The notes below the pieces were generated by a model. The model was not told where the DNA came from and did no database searches. It was given only the letters and a program-made list of their open reading frames with translations. The translations under genes were made by a program, and so were the position numbers. From NCBI GenBank assembly GCA_011389985.1, contig JAABTH010000002.1:58599-122598 (forward strand): a stretch of 64,000 nt of DNA. Direction: 5' to 3'. Positions 1 through 8,750 of the stretch are shown one piece after another (within the stretch, counting starts at the first letter, position 1; each line of letters opens with the position of its first letter). The DNA is from Bacillota bacterium. GTDB taxonomy: Bacteria; Bacillota; Dethiobacteria; DTU022.

Positions 1-795
1 GGTGTCGGCCAGTACCAGCACGATATGCCACCGAAAGATTTAGATATCGTGCTTGATGGTGCGGTTGAGAGTTGTGTTAACAATGTCGGTGTTGAACTGA
101 ACAATGCCTCAGCTGCATTACTCTCCTATGTTGCCGGGATCAACAACCCGGTAGCCGTAAAAATTATAGATTATCGTGAAGAAATAGGTACTTTTAAGTC
201 TCGTGAACAACTTCTGGATATATCCGGGCTTGGGCCGAAAGTATTCAAACAGTGCGCCGGTTTTCTGCGTCTGCCGGACAGTGATAATTACCTTGAACAC
301 AGTGCCGTGCATCCTGAATCATACGAGTTGGCTGGAAGAGTAATGGAGGAACTGTCTATAGGACCTGCAAATCTCGGTTCAGCGGATCTGGTCCCACAGC
401 TTTCGGCTGAAGAACTAACTGCGCTTGCTATCAGACTTGATGCAGGCGAGCCGACAATCAGTGATATCCTTGATGAGTTTCGTCGGCCAGGACGCGACCC
501 CCGCGAAGATCTTCCGAAACCGGTATTTCTGCAGTCTATTACTGAACTCGACGATCTTGAACCGGGTATGATTCTGATGGGGATCGTCCGAAACATTGTC
601 GATTTCGGCGCTTTTATCGATATCGGGGTTCACCATGACGGCCTGGTGCATATTTCGGAAATAGCTGATCGCTATATAAAGCATCCTTTAGAAGTGTTGC
701 AAATAGAATCGGTAGTCCGAGTTAAAATTCTTTCAATTGATCGCGATCGAAACCGTATTGCCCTGTCAATTAAACAGGCCGGGCAGCAGGTGTAG
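1..795 (+). CDS. tex: Tex-like transcription accessory protein, C-terminal part (5' truncated by window)
   Basis: The reading frame is open from base 1, ahead of the ATG at 25 that the ORF track uses, and begins GVGQYQHDM, a typical Tex internal motif, so this is a 5'-truncated gene with 264 visible residues. Helix-hairpin-helix segments follow (ISGLGPKVFKQCAGF around residue 75), then a C-terminal S1 RNA-binding domain (GMILMGIVRNIVDFGAFIDIG to LSIKQ). Tex-family proteins bind nucleic acid and associate with transcription complexes in the cytoplasm. The stop lies 23 nt before butyrate kinase, so cotranscription is possible. The YqgF-like and N-terminal Tex domains lie outside the window. Confidence 0.93.
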   Translation, partial: GVGQYQHDMPPKDLDIVLDGAVESCVNNVGVELNNASAALLSYVAGINNPVAVKIIDYREEIGTFKSREQLLDISGLGPKVFKQCAGFLRLPDSDNYLEHSAVHPESYELAGRVMEELSIGPANLGSADLVPQLSAEELTALAIRLDAGEPTISDILDEFRRPGRDPREDLPKPVFLQSITELDDLEPGMILMGIVRNIVDFGAFIDIGVHHDGLVHISEIADRYIKHPLEVLQIESVVRVKILSIDRDRNRIALSIKQAGQQV

Positions 796-818
796 AAATT
801 AAGAAAGAATGATAAAGT

Positions 819-1895
819 GTGGTGAATAATAATATGGCCGTTGTCCTGGCTGTAAACCCGGGTTCTACTACAACCAAAATTGGCTTATTTGAAGATAATC
901 GCTGTTTGGTTAAAGAGACTCTTTACCACACAGTTGAAGAAACATCTCCGGAACTTCCACGTGAAGACCAGGCCGCATTCCGTCGTGGTGCGGTGATGCG
1001 ATTTATAAAGGAAAAGAAGATCTCCCCGGAAAATATTTCTGCATTTGTTGTCCGGGGCGGACTGCTCAAACCGCTGAAATCGGGAACATACGAAGTAGAT
1101 AATCTGCTTTACCAGGATCTGGTAACGGCTAAATACGGTTGGCACGCATCAAACCTGGGATCTATGATCGCATTGCCTTTGGGGCGCGAGCTGGGTATTC
1201 CTGTTTATACTGTAGATCCTGTTACAGTTGATGAATTTGAATTGCCGGCGAGATATTCAGGTTTAAAAGGTTTGTCCCGCTTAAGTATGTCTCATGCCTT
1301 AAATATGAAGGCCATGGCCAGACGTGCTGCTGCGTTAACAGGTAAAACCTACGATGAACTGAATTTGGTTGTAGTTCATCTCGGCAGCGGCATTTCGGTA
1401 TCTGCTCATAAAAAAGGTAAAATGGTTGATGTAAATAACGCAAATGAAGAGGGTCCTTTTTCACTTGAACGTTGCGGCACTCTGCCTGCCCTGGGACTGG
1501 CCCGCCTTTGTTATAGCGGCAGGTACGGCCTGGATGACATGATCAGGTTGCTTACTTCAGAGGCAGGCATCTATTCCTACCTGGGTACGAAAGATTTTAA
1601 AATGGTAGAAAAAGAAGTTTCAAAAGGTGATAGTAAAGCTCTTGAAGTTGTAACAGCCATGGCCTACCAGGTAGCGAAAGAAATAGGGGCAATGACAGCA
1701 GTTTTAAATGGCCTTGTTGACGGGGTTGTCATCACCGGAGGCATGGCTCATGCTAAAAACCTGGTCGGTCTGATCAAGGAAAAAACAGAATATATTGCAC
1801 CGGTAATAATTCTGCCTGGTGAAGAAGAGCTGGAAGCACTTGCTGCCGGCGCTTTTCGTGTTCTAAGTGGCGAGGAAGAGTCTTTAAAGTATTAA
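819..1895 (+). CDS. buk: butyrate kinase
   Basis: This is an acetokinase-family protein of 358 aa, the usual length for butyrate kinase, which interconverts butyryl phosphate + ADP and butyrate + ATP. The N-terminal phosphate-binding loop (LAVNPGSTTTKIGLFED), the middle VVHLGSGISVSAH and the C-terminal GVVITGGMAHA segments are the family signatures. The start is uncertain: GTG 819, GTG 822 and ATG 834 are in frame and the ribosome site is weak (AAGAAAG). It is followed 24 nt later by phosphate butyryltransferase, which makes its substrate, so substrate-level phosphorylation from butyryl-CoA (or the reverse activation of butyrate) is the likely role. A branched-chain carboxylate kinase is an alternative. 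Confidence 0.92.
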   Translation: MVNNNMAVVLAVNPGSTTTKIGLFEDNRCLVKETLYHTVEETSPELPREDQAAFRRGAVMRFIKEKKISPENISAFVVRGGLLKPLKSGTYEVDNLLYQDLVTAKYGWHASNLGSMIALPLGRELGIPVYTVDPVTVDEFELPARYSGLKGLSRLSMSHALNMKAMARRAAALTGKTYDELNLVVVHLGSGISVSAHKKGKMVDVNNANEEGPFSLERCGTLPALGLARLCYSGRYGLDDMIRLLTSEAGIYSYLGTKDFKMVEKEVSKGDSKALEVVTAMAYQVAKEIGAMTAVLNGLVDGVVITGGMAHAKNLVGLIKEKTEYIAPVIILPGEEELEALAAGAFRVLSGEEESLKY

Positions 1896-1919
1896 GAAGA
1901 TGGGGGAGAGTGATAAACA

Positions 1920-2834
1920 GTGTCTTTTGAAAATTTCTACCAGGTTATCGCTGCCGTAAAAGAACTTCCACCCTGCCGTCTTTGTGTCGCAGCTGCCAAT
2001 GAAGAAGCAGTGTTGGAAGCGGTTCGGGATAGCCGCAAGGAAGGTTTGGTCGACTTTACACTGGTCGGGCCTGAAGAAAAAATATGGCGGATGGCGATGA
2101 CAGTAAGTTTGAACCTGCAGGGTATTGAAATCATAGATGTAGCCGATCCGGTTGAGGCTACCAACCGGGCAGTTAAAGAAGTTGCTGAAGAACGTGCTGA
2201 TATTCTAATGAAGGGTATGGTTAACAGCACGGATTTCTTAAGGGCTGTCCTCAACCCAAACGGCGGCATGAGAAGGGATCGTATTTTAAGTCACCTGGCA
2301 ATCTACGAAGTTCCCGGTTATTACAGGTTAATCTACATGACTGACGGCGGGTTAAATGTTAGCCCCAACCTGGAGCAGAAGAAGTTTATTATGCAAAATG
2401 CCATTGATTTTTTGCATTCAATTGGCCTGGCCGAACCGAAAGTGGCAATACTCTCAGCTAATGAAAAGGTTGATCCCAAGGTGCCTGCTACGATTGATGC
2501 CAGGGATCTTAAAGCAATGGCTTCTGAAGCTTTTCCCGGTGCTATTATTGATGGTCCTACACCGCTCGACATTGCTGTCAGTTTTGAAGCAGCACTGCAC
2601 AAAGGTATCGATAGCCCAATCGCTGGTAAAGCAGATTTGCTGATGGCACCGAATATTGAAGCCGGCAATTTATTGGGTAAAGCAATTATCTATTTTGCAG
2701 GGGGGCGTATGGCCGGACTGGTCCTCGGTGCTTCACGTCCGGTGATACTTACTTCGCGTAATGAGCCGCCAATGGGTAAAATGGCCTCTATTGCACTTGC
2801 GGCGTATTCCGTTGCCCGTAACAGAAAGGGCTGA
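1920..2834 (+). CDS. ptb: phosphate butyryltransferase
   Basis: This 304-aa protein of the PTA/PTB family converts butyryl-CoA + phosphate to butyryl phosphate + CoA. Family features are the N-terminal AAANEEAVLEAV segment, ADILMKGMVNSTDFLRAVL near residue 100, ILSANEKVDPKVPATIDA near 180 and the C-terminal GASRPVILTSRNEPPMGKMAS segment. The GTG start has a purine-rich site GGGGGAG about 10 nt upstream. It follows butyrate kinase and precedes a membrane protein whose frame opens right after its stop. Some family members act on branched acyl-CoAs, so exact substrate length is not settled by sequence. Confidence 0.92.
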   Translation: MSFENFYQVIAAVKELPPCRLCVAAANEEAVLEAVRDSRKEGLVDFTLVGPEEKIWRMAMTVSLNLQGIEIIDVADPVEATNRAVKEVAEERADILMKGMVNSTDFLRAVLNPNGGMRRDRILSHLAIYEVPGYYRLIYMTDGGLNVSPNLEQKKFIMQNAIDFLHSIGLAEPKVAILSANEKVDPKVPATIDARDLKAMASEAFPGAIIDGPTPLDIAVSFEAALHKGIDSPIAGKADLLMAPNIEAGNLLGKAIIYFAGGRMAGLVLGASRPVILTSRNEPPMGKMASIALAAYSVARNRKG

Positions 2835-2840
2835 TCAGTT

Positions 2841-3710
2841 ATTGCCACATTAACCGCCCTCGGACGACCTATCGTTCCGGGATATATAACAAACCGGATT
2901 ATTTTAACAATATTTTTTACTGCCTTCCTGTTATCATTGGCCATTCTGGTCTACACAGGAGAGTCTTTTACGGCTGCCTTTTTCAGCTCTTTTTCAACAG
3001 CAATAGCAGTTTTTCTCACATGGGCGGTTGGTCGTGAATTAGATCCTGCCCACGAATGGTCTGCTTTTGTTGCTTTACCTGTTGTATTTATTGCAACCTT
3101 TATATTAGGACGCCCTTCTTTGTTGGTTCCTTTCTTTATTATCCTTTGCTGCCGCATGATTACCCGAATTTGTGGTTTACAGCCTAAAAAAAGCGATGCT
3201 TTCCTTTTAATTGTAATGGGGATAGCACTTTATATCAATCACTTATATATTGCTTTGCCTTTTCTTTTGCTGCTGTTTGTATTAGATGCTGCCCTGAAAC
3301 CGACTAATAGTTTTCAGTTTATCTCTGCCCTGCTCACATCTTTCAGTTATATTATTCTCCTGATGTTTTTTCAACCCCGTTTTTCAGCATTATTCCAAAA
3401 TGGCCCTTCAGTTTTTTGCCCGGTTTTTGCCATTATACTGGTAGCAGCGTCGGGCGTATTTGTCGCTTTTTATACCAGGCATGACAGAGTTGTAGATGAT
3501 CTGAATATATCTGAAATAAGCAAGCTTAGATTAAATCTAGCCCGGCTTGCCACCGCGGCCTGGATCATCGCTGAAGTCTTCAGCGGCGGTACCGTTAACC
3601 TGCTGCAGGTCTACCCGGTAATTGCCGCTTACGGGGGTATCTTCCTTTATCATCTGGCCGGGATAATTCTTAATAAAGCTCATCCATTTTCAAATATTAA
3701 GGTGCTTTAG
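2841..3710 (+). CDS. multi-pass membrane protein with probable ATT start
   Basis: This is an unrecognised polytopic membrane protein of about 289 aa with roughly eight hydrophobic segments. The ORF track starts it at TTG 2937, but the frame is open back to the ptb stop. The upstream residues (TALGRPIVPGYITNRIILTI) read as a natural N-terminus followed by the first half of the first membrane helix. No ATG, GTG or TTG occurs in frame before 2937. The best-placed codon is ATT at 2841, 10 nt after GAAAGGG. Starting at 2937 would cut a hydrophobic helix and leave no ribosome site. It probably belongs to the buk-ptb transcript. Function is unknown. Confidence 0.7.
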   Translation: MATLTALGRPIVPGYITNRIILTIFFTAFLLSLAILVYTGESFTAAFFSSFSTAIAVFLTWAVGRELDPAHEWSAFVALPVVFIATFILGRPSLLVPFFIILCCRMITRICGLQPKKSDAFLLIVMGIALYINHLYIALPFLLLLFVLDAALKPTNSFQFISALLTSFSYIILLMFFQPRFSALFQNGPSVFCPVFAIILVAASGVFVAFYTRHDRVVDDLNISEISKLRLNLARLATAAWIIAEVFSGGTVNLLQVYPVIAAYGGIFLYHLAGIILNKAHPFSNIKVL

Positions 3711-3726
3711 TGAGATGGCTAGAAGA

Positions 3727-5340
3727 TTATTCGTTTTGGTAGACAATCTGCTGTTCAGGGTCAGGCTCGAAATATTTCAGGGTCTCTGTATTTAGGTCAT
3801 AAGCAGCCAGCCATAGGTAATCGCCCAGAGGATCGGGTGTAAAAGTATAGTTGTACCGGGTAAGTTCAAGCTCATCAGAAACAAAGGTTAAGGTGGCCTC
3901 AGTTACCGGATCACCTGTATTTCCCATATAGACATAGACATCGTGCAGACCCTTTGTAAAATCATAAGCCTGCTCTTCAATGTCAAATACTCCGAAGCGG
4001 AAAGTTTCCAGCCCAAGCTTCCCGTCCATAATGTCGTAACCGTACCAGAAATCGAATGGGGCAAAGTAAGAATCGTAGTTTTCTGACCATATTATAAGGT
4101 CAAGGTCTGCTTCCGTGTCCCATTCAAGCAAAGCAATCATTGGTGCATCAAAGTATAAATCGAGAACTTTTATGTTTTCTTCGCCGGCATCAACAAGCAG
4201 GGTAAACCACTGGTCGTAAGGTGGTGAATACCACAGATCTTCGATTAAGTAAATTTCGCTGCTGCCGTCGGGGTAATAAACCCCGATAGTTGCTTCAGTT
4301 TCACCGATGCCGTCTGCAGGTTCAGGACCGTAATAATAGACGGCAACTAGATACTTACCGCTGGAATAGTCGGCCATTTCTCCGTTGTCAGCAGTTTCAT
4401 AACGGGTAAAGGCAAACCACTCTTCACCCTGACTCCCCTGCGTAATATCGGGGCTGTCACCGATAAAAGGCGCCGCTCCGATAAATTCAAAATCTGCTGT
4501 CCAAATTTCAAGATCTAGATCTGCTTCACCCTCCCAGTTAAGGACAACGGCCAGTTCACCCGGCCGGTGTTCATAATAGCCGGTTCCTCCCTGCGAGCCG
4601 TAACCAAATACAGCGGAAATGCTCTGAGGCTGTTCCCGGCTTTCAATCAGATTGTGGACAAGATCGATCGGTACGGCGAAGTTTAAATTTTGCCCGGTCA
4701 GGTAGGTAAGTGTATTAACCCCGATTACCTCCCCCCTCATATTCATCAGAGGTCCGCCACTGCTGCCTTTCGAAATAGGTGCGGTGGTTTGAATATGATC
4801 GTAATTGAAACCTTCCAAACGCCGGTAAACGGTACTGATAATGCCGTCGGAAACAGTTTTTTTCAAGCCCTCAGGATTACCCATAGCGATAACCTGTTCG
4901 CCTAGCCTTACATCGTCAATTGTTGAAGCCAAGGGTAAAGGTTGAAGGTCGGTTGTGTTTACTTTTAACAGAGCCAGGTCCCATTCTTCGTTGGCAGCCA
5001 GCACCTGCACATCATCGTAAGTAACACCATTAATTTCAACAATGGCAGAGACAGCGCCATCCATTACATGGTAATTGGTTACGATCATGCCGTCACTGCT
5101 GACGACAAAACCGGAGCCAAACCAATAATAGCCGGTTTGATCGTCACCTTCAGCTTCAATATAGGCTAACCCCGGATCAGCTATTTCTGCCAGATCAGCA
5201 ATACTGTACTCCCGTGGTGTTTCTTCCATGATCTCGGATGCAGGGGGGCTGCCACAACCTGCCATGTAAAGAAGAAGGGCTGCAGTTATAAGCGATATAA
5301 ATGGCAAAATCCTTACAGGTAATCTGTTTAATATTCTCAT
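3727..5340 (-). CDS. HtrA-like trypsin-type serine protease, lipoprotein
   Basis: The track ORF begins at 5487, but the real start is the ATG at 5340, preceded by AAAGGGAG and opening a lipoprotein signal peptide (MRILNRLPVRILPF... ending MAGC). The mature 537-aa precursor carries a chymotrypsin-fold S1C protease domain at about residues 60-240. The triad is visible as His in IVTNYHVMDG, Asp in EWDLALLKV and Ser in SKGSSGGPLMN. There is no PDZ domain. The C-terminal ~290 residues instead hold two related beta-rich modules, each opening with a tryptophan-containing EADLDL.IW motif. It is probably an extracytoplasmic, membrane-anchored protease. Its only close neighbour is a cupin gene upstream on the same strand. 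Confidence 0.88.
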   Translation of the reverse strand: MRILNRLPVRILPFISLITAALLLYMAGCGSPPASEIMEETPREYSIADLAEIADPGLAYIEAEGDDQTGYYWFGSGFVVSSDGMIVTNYHVMDGAVSAIVEINGVTYDDVQVLAANEEWDLALLKVNTTDLQPLPLASTIDDVRLGEQVIAMGNPEGLKKTVSDGIISTVYRRLEGFNYDHIQTTAPISKGSSGGPLMNMRGEVIGVNTLTYLTGQNLNFAVPIDLVHNLIESREQPQSISAVFGYGSQGGTGYYEHRPGELAVVLNWEGEADLDLEIWTADFEFIGAAPFIGDSPDITQGSQGEEWFAFTRYETADNGEMADYSSGKYLVAVYYYGPEPADGIGETEATIGVYYPDGSSEIYLIEDLWYSPPYDQWFTLLVDAGEENIKVLDLYFDAPMIALLEWDTEADLDLIIWSENYDSYFAPFDFWYGYDIMDGKLGLETFRFGVFDIEEQAYDFTKGLHDVYVYMGNTGDPVTEATLTFVSDELELTRYNYTFTPDPLGDYLWLAAYDLNTETLKYFEPDPEQQIVYQNE

Positions 5341-5410
5341 GGCTGACACTCCCTTTATATAAAACAGCTGTAATCGTTTAGAAGTTTTGCAAAGATAAAG
5401 ATAATGTGAC

Positions 5411-5728
5411 TTAACACATTTTACCATGCACGGCCAGCCAAATACAAGGAGGTTCTTTTGAGGTTCTGTCAACACGATGTTCTTCACCTGAGGGGATGAA
5501 AACCCAGTCGCCCGGCCTCATTTCCAGGCTCCTGCCGTCTTTCCATAAGAGCCTTGCGTCTCCCTGCAGCAGAACTACCCACTCATCGCGATCCTGGTTA
5601 TACCAGAAGCCTTCCGGTGATCTCTGTCCCGTTGAAATAATTCTTTCGATGGCAATCCCCCTGTCGGGAATCAACTGCTCAACCAACTCATTTTCGACAG
5701 GTAATTTATTGATTGAAAACAAATTCAT
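5411..5728 (-). CDS. cupin-domain protein
   Basis: This small single-domain cupin has 105 aa. Cupin motif 1 is modified (FWYNQDRDEWVVLLQGDARL) and motif 2 reads MRPGDWVFIPSGEEHRV, giving a metal-binding set with His in motif 2. The ATG has AGATGAGGTGAC upstream. Its stop lies 71 nt before the start of the HtrA-like gene on the same strand, so the two may be cotranscribed. Such stand-alone cupins range from sugar isomerases to sensors. Nothing in the sequence or neighbours fixes the substrate. It is distinct from the second cupin at 14.7 kb. Confidence 0.8.
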   Translation of the reverse strand: MNLFSINKLPVENELVEQLIPDRGIAIERIISTGQRSPEGFWYNQDRDEWVVLLQGDARLLWKDGRSLEMRPGDWVFIPSGEEHRVDRTSKEPPCIWLAVHGKMC

Positions 5729-5930
5729 CTATCGGTCACCTCATCTTTAGAATATAATATCAGTGACTTGTCTTAAACTAAGGTTATAGTGCATCTAGTT
5801 TGGGTACAGCAGCATATTGCAGACCCTGTGCCGGATGGCGGTATTATTAAATGTTTCATTGCTGTTTATTCTAATCCTGGCCTTGTAAATCCTGCTCACA
5901 GTTTAAACCTGGAAAGGAGATTGCGGTTTA

Positions 5931-7643
5931 ATGGAATCAAATCTGAAAAAAAAACAAACAGGTGGTGTGGATATTGTATTTTATAACGGGATAATCTACA
6001 CTGCTGATCATAAAGATACTGTAGTTGAAGCGCTTGCTGTTAAGAACGGGCTTATAATTTTTGCAGGAAGCAACGAAGATATAAAGCAATATCTGCGTGC
6101 GGCAGGTGAAGTTGTTGACCTCAGGGGAAAAATGATTTTGCCAGGCTTCATAGATTCTCATCTGCATGCACCCGGCCGGGCGCTTACTGATTTATATAAT
6201 ATCAGCCTTTACGAAGCCCAAAGTCTTGAATCAATTCTCTCCCAGATCGAAGCATTTATCCAAAACAACCCTGGCCTTGAAATCTATTACGGCGAAGGTT
6301 TTTCACTGGGTCACTTTAGCGGAGAGGAAGTTTCCCGTGGCCCCAGAAAAGAACATCTCGACAGGATCTGCCCCGATAAGCCTGTGGTAATTTATTCATC
6401 TGACTGCCATTTAGCCTGGTTGAACAGCGCAGCGTTGAAAACTTTTAACATAAATAAACTTACATCCGGACAGCCAGGCGGAGTTATAGAAAAAGATCCC
6501 CTGACCGGTGAATTGTGGGGGACTTTAAAGGAAACAGCAATGCGATTAATTCCGGAGCAGGTTTTCAGTAAAGGACAAATGAAAGATGCTGTGCTGGAAT
6601 TTCAAACCTATCTGCATAGTCTGGGTTACACCGGCATATTATCAGTTTCTATTGCTTCTGCTCCACCCCTGGAGACATTTTATGTTCTGGAGCAGCACAA
6701 AGAGTTAAAGCTGCATGTCAGTTCAACAATAACTATTGAGCCGGGAGTTGAACTAAGCGGCCAGATTGATCTGCTAAATGAAATGAGAAATAAATACAGC
6801 AGCAAATATCACAATGTAACTACAGCAAAATTCTTTGCTGACGGTGTAGTTGAAGGAGCAACTGCTTATCTGCTTGAACCGTACAACCCCGCAGCAGGTA
6901 AAGACTTAAATTACAGGGGTGAATTGCTCTGGGATTTCGAACAGTTGGCTAAAGCTATATCCATGGTTAATGGTATTGGTTTGCAAGCTCATATTCATTC
7001 TATAGGCGATGCCTCCACTAAAGCAGTGCTTGATGCTATTGAAAAAGCTGCTGCTGTGAGTTTGCCCGGCGACTACCGTAATACAATTACTCACCTGCAG
7101 CTTGTTGATCCAGATGACATCAAGCGGTTTAAGACTCTTAAAGTGATTGCTTCCGTTCAACCTTACTGGCACTGCAAGGAACCGGGATGGTGGGATGTTG
7201 TTGATTATCATATGCTTGGCGATAGGGCAGAGCATGAATACCCGCTAAAGTCATTTTTTGAAGCCGGGATAACAGTAGCGTCATCGTCAGATCACCCGGT
7301 GACACCGGTTCCAAATCCGTTGCGGGCGATCAGGGCTGGTGTTACCAGGAACCTCACTGCGGAAGAAAGTTACGGGCTGCCGCCACTGGGTGATATTGAT
7401 GATGTCCGGGGACTTTTAAATAATAATGAACGGGTTTCACTGACTGAAATGATCAAAAGCTTCACCATAAACGGAGCTTATGCACTTTTCCGGAATAAGG
7501 TAACCGGTTCTCTGAAGCCGGGAAAACAGGCCGACCTGGTTATCCTTGATCAAAATCTATTTAGCGTCGCCCCATCAGAAATTGAAGAAGTCAGGGTCCT
7601 CAAAACCTATTTTAATGGGGAATTAGTTTATGCCCGTGACTAA
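5931..7643 (+). CDS. YtcJ-like amidohydrolase
   Basis: This 570-aa metal-dependent hydrolase belongs to the Amidohydro_3/YtcJ family. The composite domain at the N-terminus carries FYNGIIYTADHKDTV. The metal HxH motif is GFIDSHLHAPGRA near residue 78. Later ligands appear in AHIHSIGDAS (about residue 350) and in SSSDHPVTPVPNPL (about 450). The C-terminus closes the composite domain with GSLKPGKQADLVILD. Members hydrolyse C-N bonds in varied small molecules; the substrate cannot be told from sequence. The ATG at 5931 is preceded by GGAAAGGAGA. It stands alone, 57 nt before a membrane protein gene. Confidence 0.88.
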   Translation: MESNLKKKQTGGVDIVFYNGIIYTADHKDTVVEALAVKNGLIIFAGSNEDIKQYLRAAGEVVDLRGKMILPGFIDSHLHAPGRALTDLYNISLYEAQSLESILSQIEAFIQNNPGLEIYYGEGFSLGHFSGEEVSRGPRKEHLDRICPDKPVVIYSSDCHLAWLNSAALKTFNINKLTSGQPGGVIEKDPLTGELWGTLKETAMRLIPEQVFSKGQMKDAVLEFQTYLHSLGYTGILSVSIASAPPLETFYVLEQHKELKLHVSSTITIEPGVELSGQIDLLNEMRNKYSSKYHNVTTAKFFADGVVEGATAYLLEPYNPAAGKDLNYRGELLWDFEQLAKAISMVNGIGLQAHIHSIGDASTKAVLDAIEKAAAVSLPGDYRNTITHLQLVDPDDIKRFKTLKVIASVQPYWHCKEPGWWDVVDYHMLGDRAEHEYPLKSFFEAGITVASSSDHPVTPVPNPLRAIRAGVTRNLTAEESYGLPPLGDIDDVRGLLNNNERVSLTEMIKSFTINGAYALFRNKVTGSLKPGKQADLVILDQNLFSVAPSEIEEVRVLKTYFNGELVYARD

Positions 7644-7700
7644 TCAGTATTTTTTTATTATCGAAGCAATGATCATTAAGTAAAAAGAAGTGGTGATCTG

Positions 7701-8633
7701 ATGAATAAATTAAAATTGACCATATTAGTTGTTATATTTGTCATGATTGTTTTTACAGGTTTGGTTTTTCAGGCCGGTTTTTCGGCTGGCAGAACCGTGT
7801 TGAACAGCAGTTATCAACGTGATTTGCTTAGCGAAACCGATCTTTCGCCATTTCTCCATGCTGTTATGCAGGAGCATTTATTCCGGGAAGTATCCGCTGA
7901 ACTGCCAGGCAACCTGGCTCTGCTAATTACAGGGACTCTCTCCCGGGTTTTCGATCAGGAATGGTTAAGCGAGCAGTATTTACTGGTATCTGATCAATAT
8001 ATTGCTTATATTAAAGGGAAAAAAGATTCACCGGAAGCTTTTATCGATCTTCAGCAGAAAAAGAAGCAGCTGCAGAAGGGAATTGAAAATGCTCTTGATC
8101 TGATCCCCGGGCAGATAATTGCCATGATGGGTTTTGAGCCTCAGGATCTGAAAGAACTGGCAGCAGGGCTTGTTACTGAAATATCTTTACCGGACAAGAT
8201 AGATGTAAGTAAGCTTCTGGAAGAACAGGGAGTAAATGAGCAATTTTCAAAAATGCTCGGTAAATTGCGGCAGTATCATGTCCATTACACTTACTTGCCC
8301 TATGCGCTTTTTATGATCTTTTTTCTCATCATCTATAAACTGGCCGGTTTGGCAGGCGCATTGAAGTGGGCAGGCGGTGCAATCCTGGTTTCCGGTGTGA
8401 TGTTTTCTCTCTTCTTACAGTGTATCCGCAGCTATTATCTTAAACAGCTGGTAACGGAGTTGGCCTTCCGGGGTCTGCCTGAGCCGGATATGTTACTGTC
8501 TTCAATACGTTATGTCATTGACACCATGGCTGCCATTTCAATTTATTTCGCCCTGTTTGGCCTTTTGGTAATGTTAATTGGCGGTATTATGGCATGGGTC
8601 GGCCTCTTTAGAAAAAAACCTTCGCTTAATTAA
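7701..8633 (+). CDS. hypothetical membrane protein
   Basis: This is an unrecognised protein of 310 aa. It has one N-terminal membrane segment (residues 5-27), about 170 extracytoplasmic residues rich in Leu, Glu and Gln that may form helices, then three C-terminal membrane helices beginning near residue 200. The architecture suggests a membrane sensor or assembly protein with one large external loop. The ATG has AAGAAGTGGTGATCTG upstream. It lies just before the RND transporter promoter region and is in the same direction. No motif allows a function call. Confidence 0.72.
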   Translation: MNKLKLTILVVIFVMIVFTGLVFQAGFSAGRTVLNSSYQRDLLSETDLSPFLHAVMQEHLFREVSAELPGNLALLITGTLSRVFDQEWLSEQYLLVSDQYIAYIKGKKDSPEAFIDLQQKKKQLQKGIENALDLIPGQIIAMMGFEPQDLKELAAGLVTEISLPDKIDVSKLLEEQGVNEQFSKMLGKLRQYHVHYTYLPYALFMIFFLIIYKLAGLAGALKWAGGAILVSGVMFSLFLQCIRSYYLKQLVTELAFRGLPEPDMLLSSIRYVIDTMAAISIYFALFGLLVMLIGGIMAWVGLFRKKPSLN

Positions 8634-8686
8634 ATGTTTTTATGTAAATGAGCAGGGAAAAAGCTTTTAATATTTTATGGCTATGT

Positions 8687-8721
8687 TATAATAACAAAGT
8701 GGCCGACCGACCGGTCAGCCG
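8687..8721 (+). promoter_or_regulatory. RND promoter -10 element and TetR-type operator
   Basis: A TATAAT at 8687-8692 (weak -35 near 8664) is followed by an imperfect 18-bp palindrome at 8704-8721 centred on GACCGGTC, with 7 of 9 base pairs symmetric. GACCGGTC-like palindromes are typical of TetR/AcrR-family operators. It sits where transcription of the RND gene should begin, so binding would block initiation. The TetR-family gene at 12741, immediately downstream of the transporter, is the obvious candidate repressor, which would make this an autoregulated two-gene operon. Confidence 0.55.
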
Positions 8722-8750
8722 GTTTTTAAAAGATATTGGAGGCTATGCCA

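Noticed and set aside
5789-5986. 65-aa plus-strand ORF
   Set aside because: It overlaps the amidohydrolase start, has no ribosome site and no protein-like pattern.
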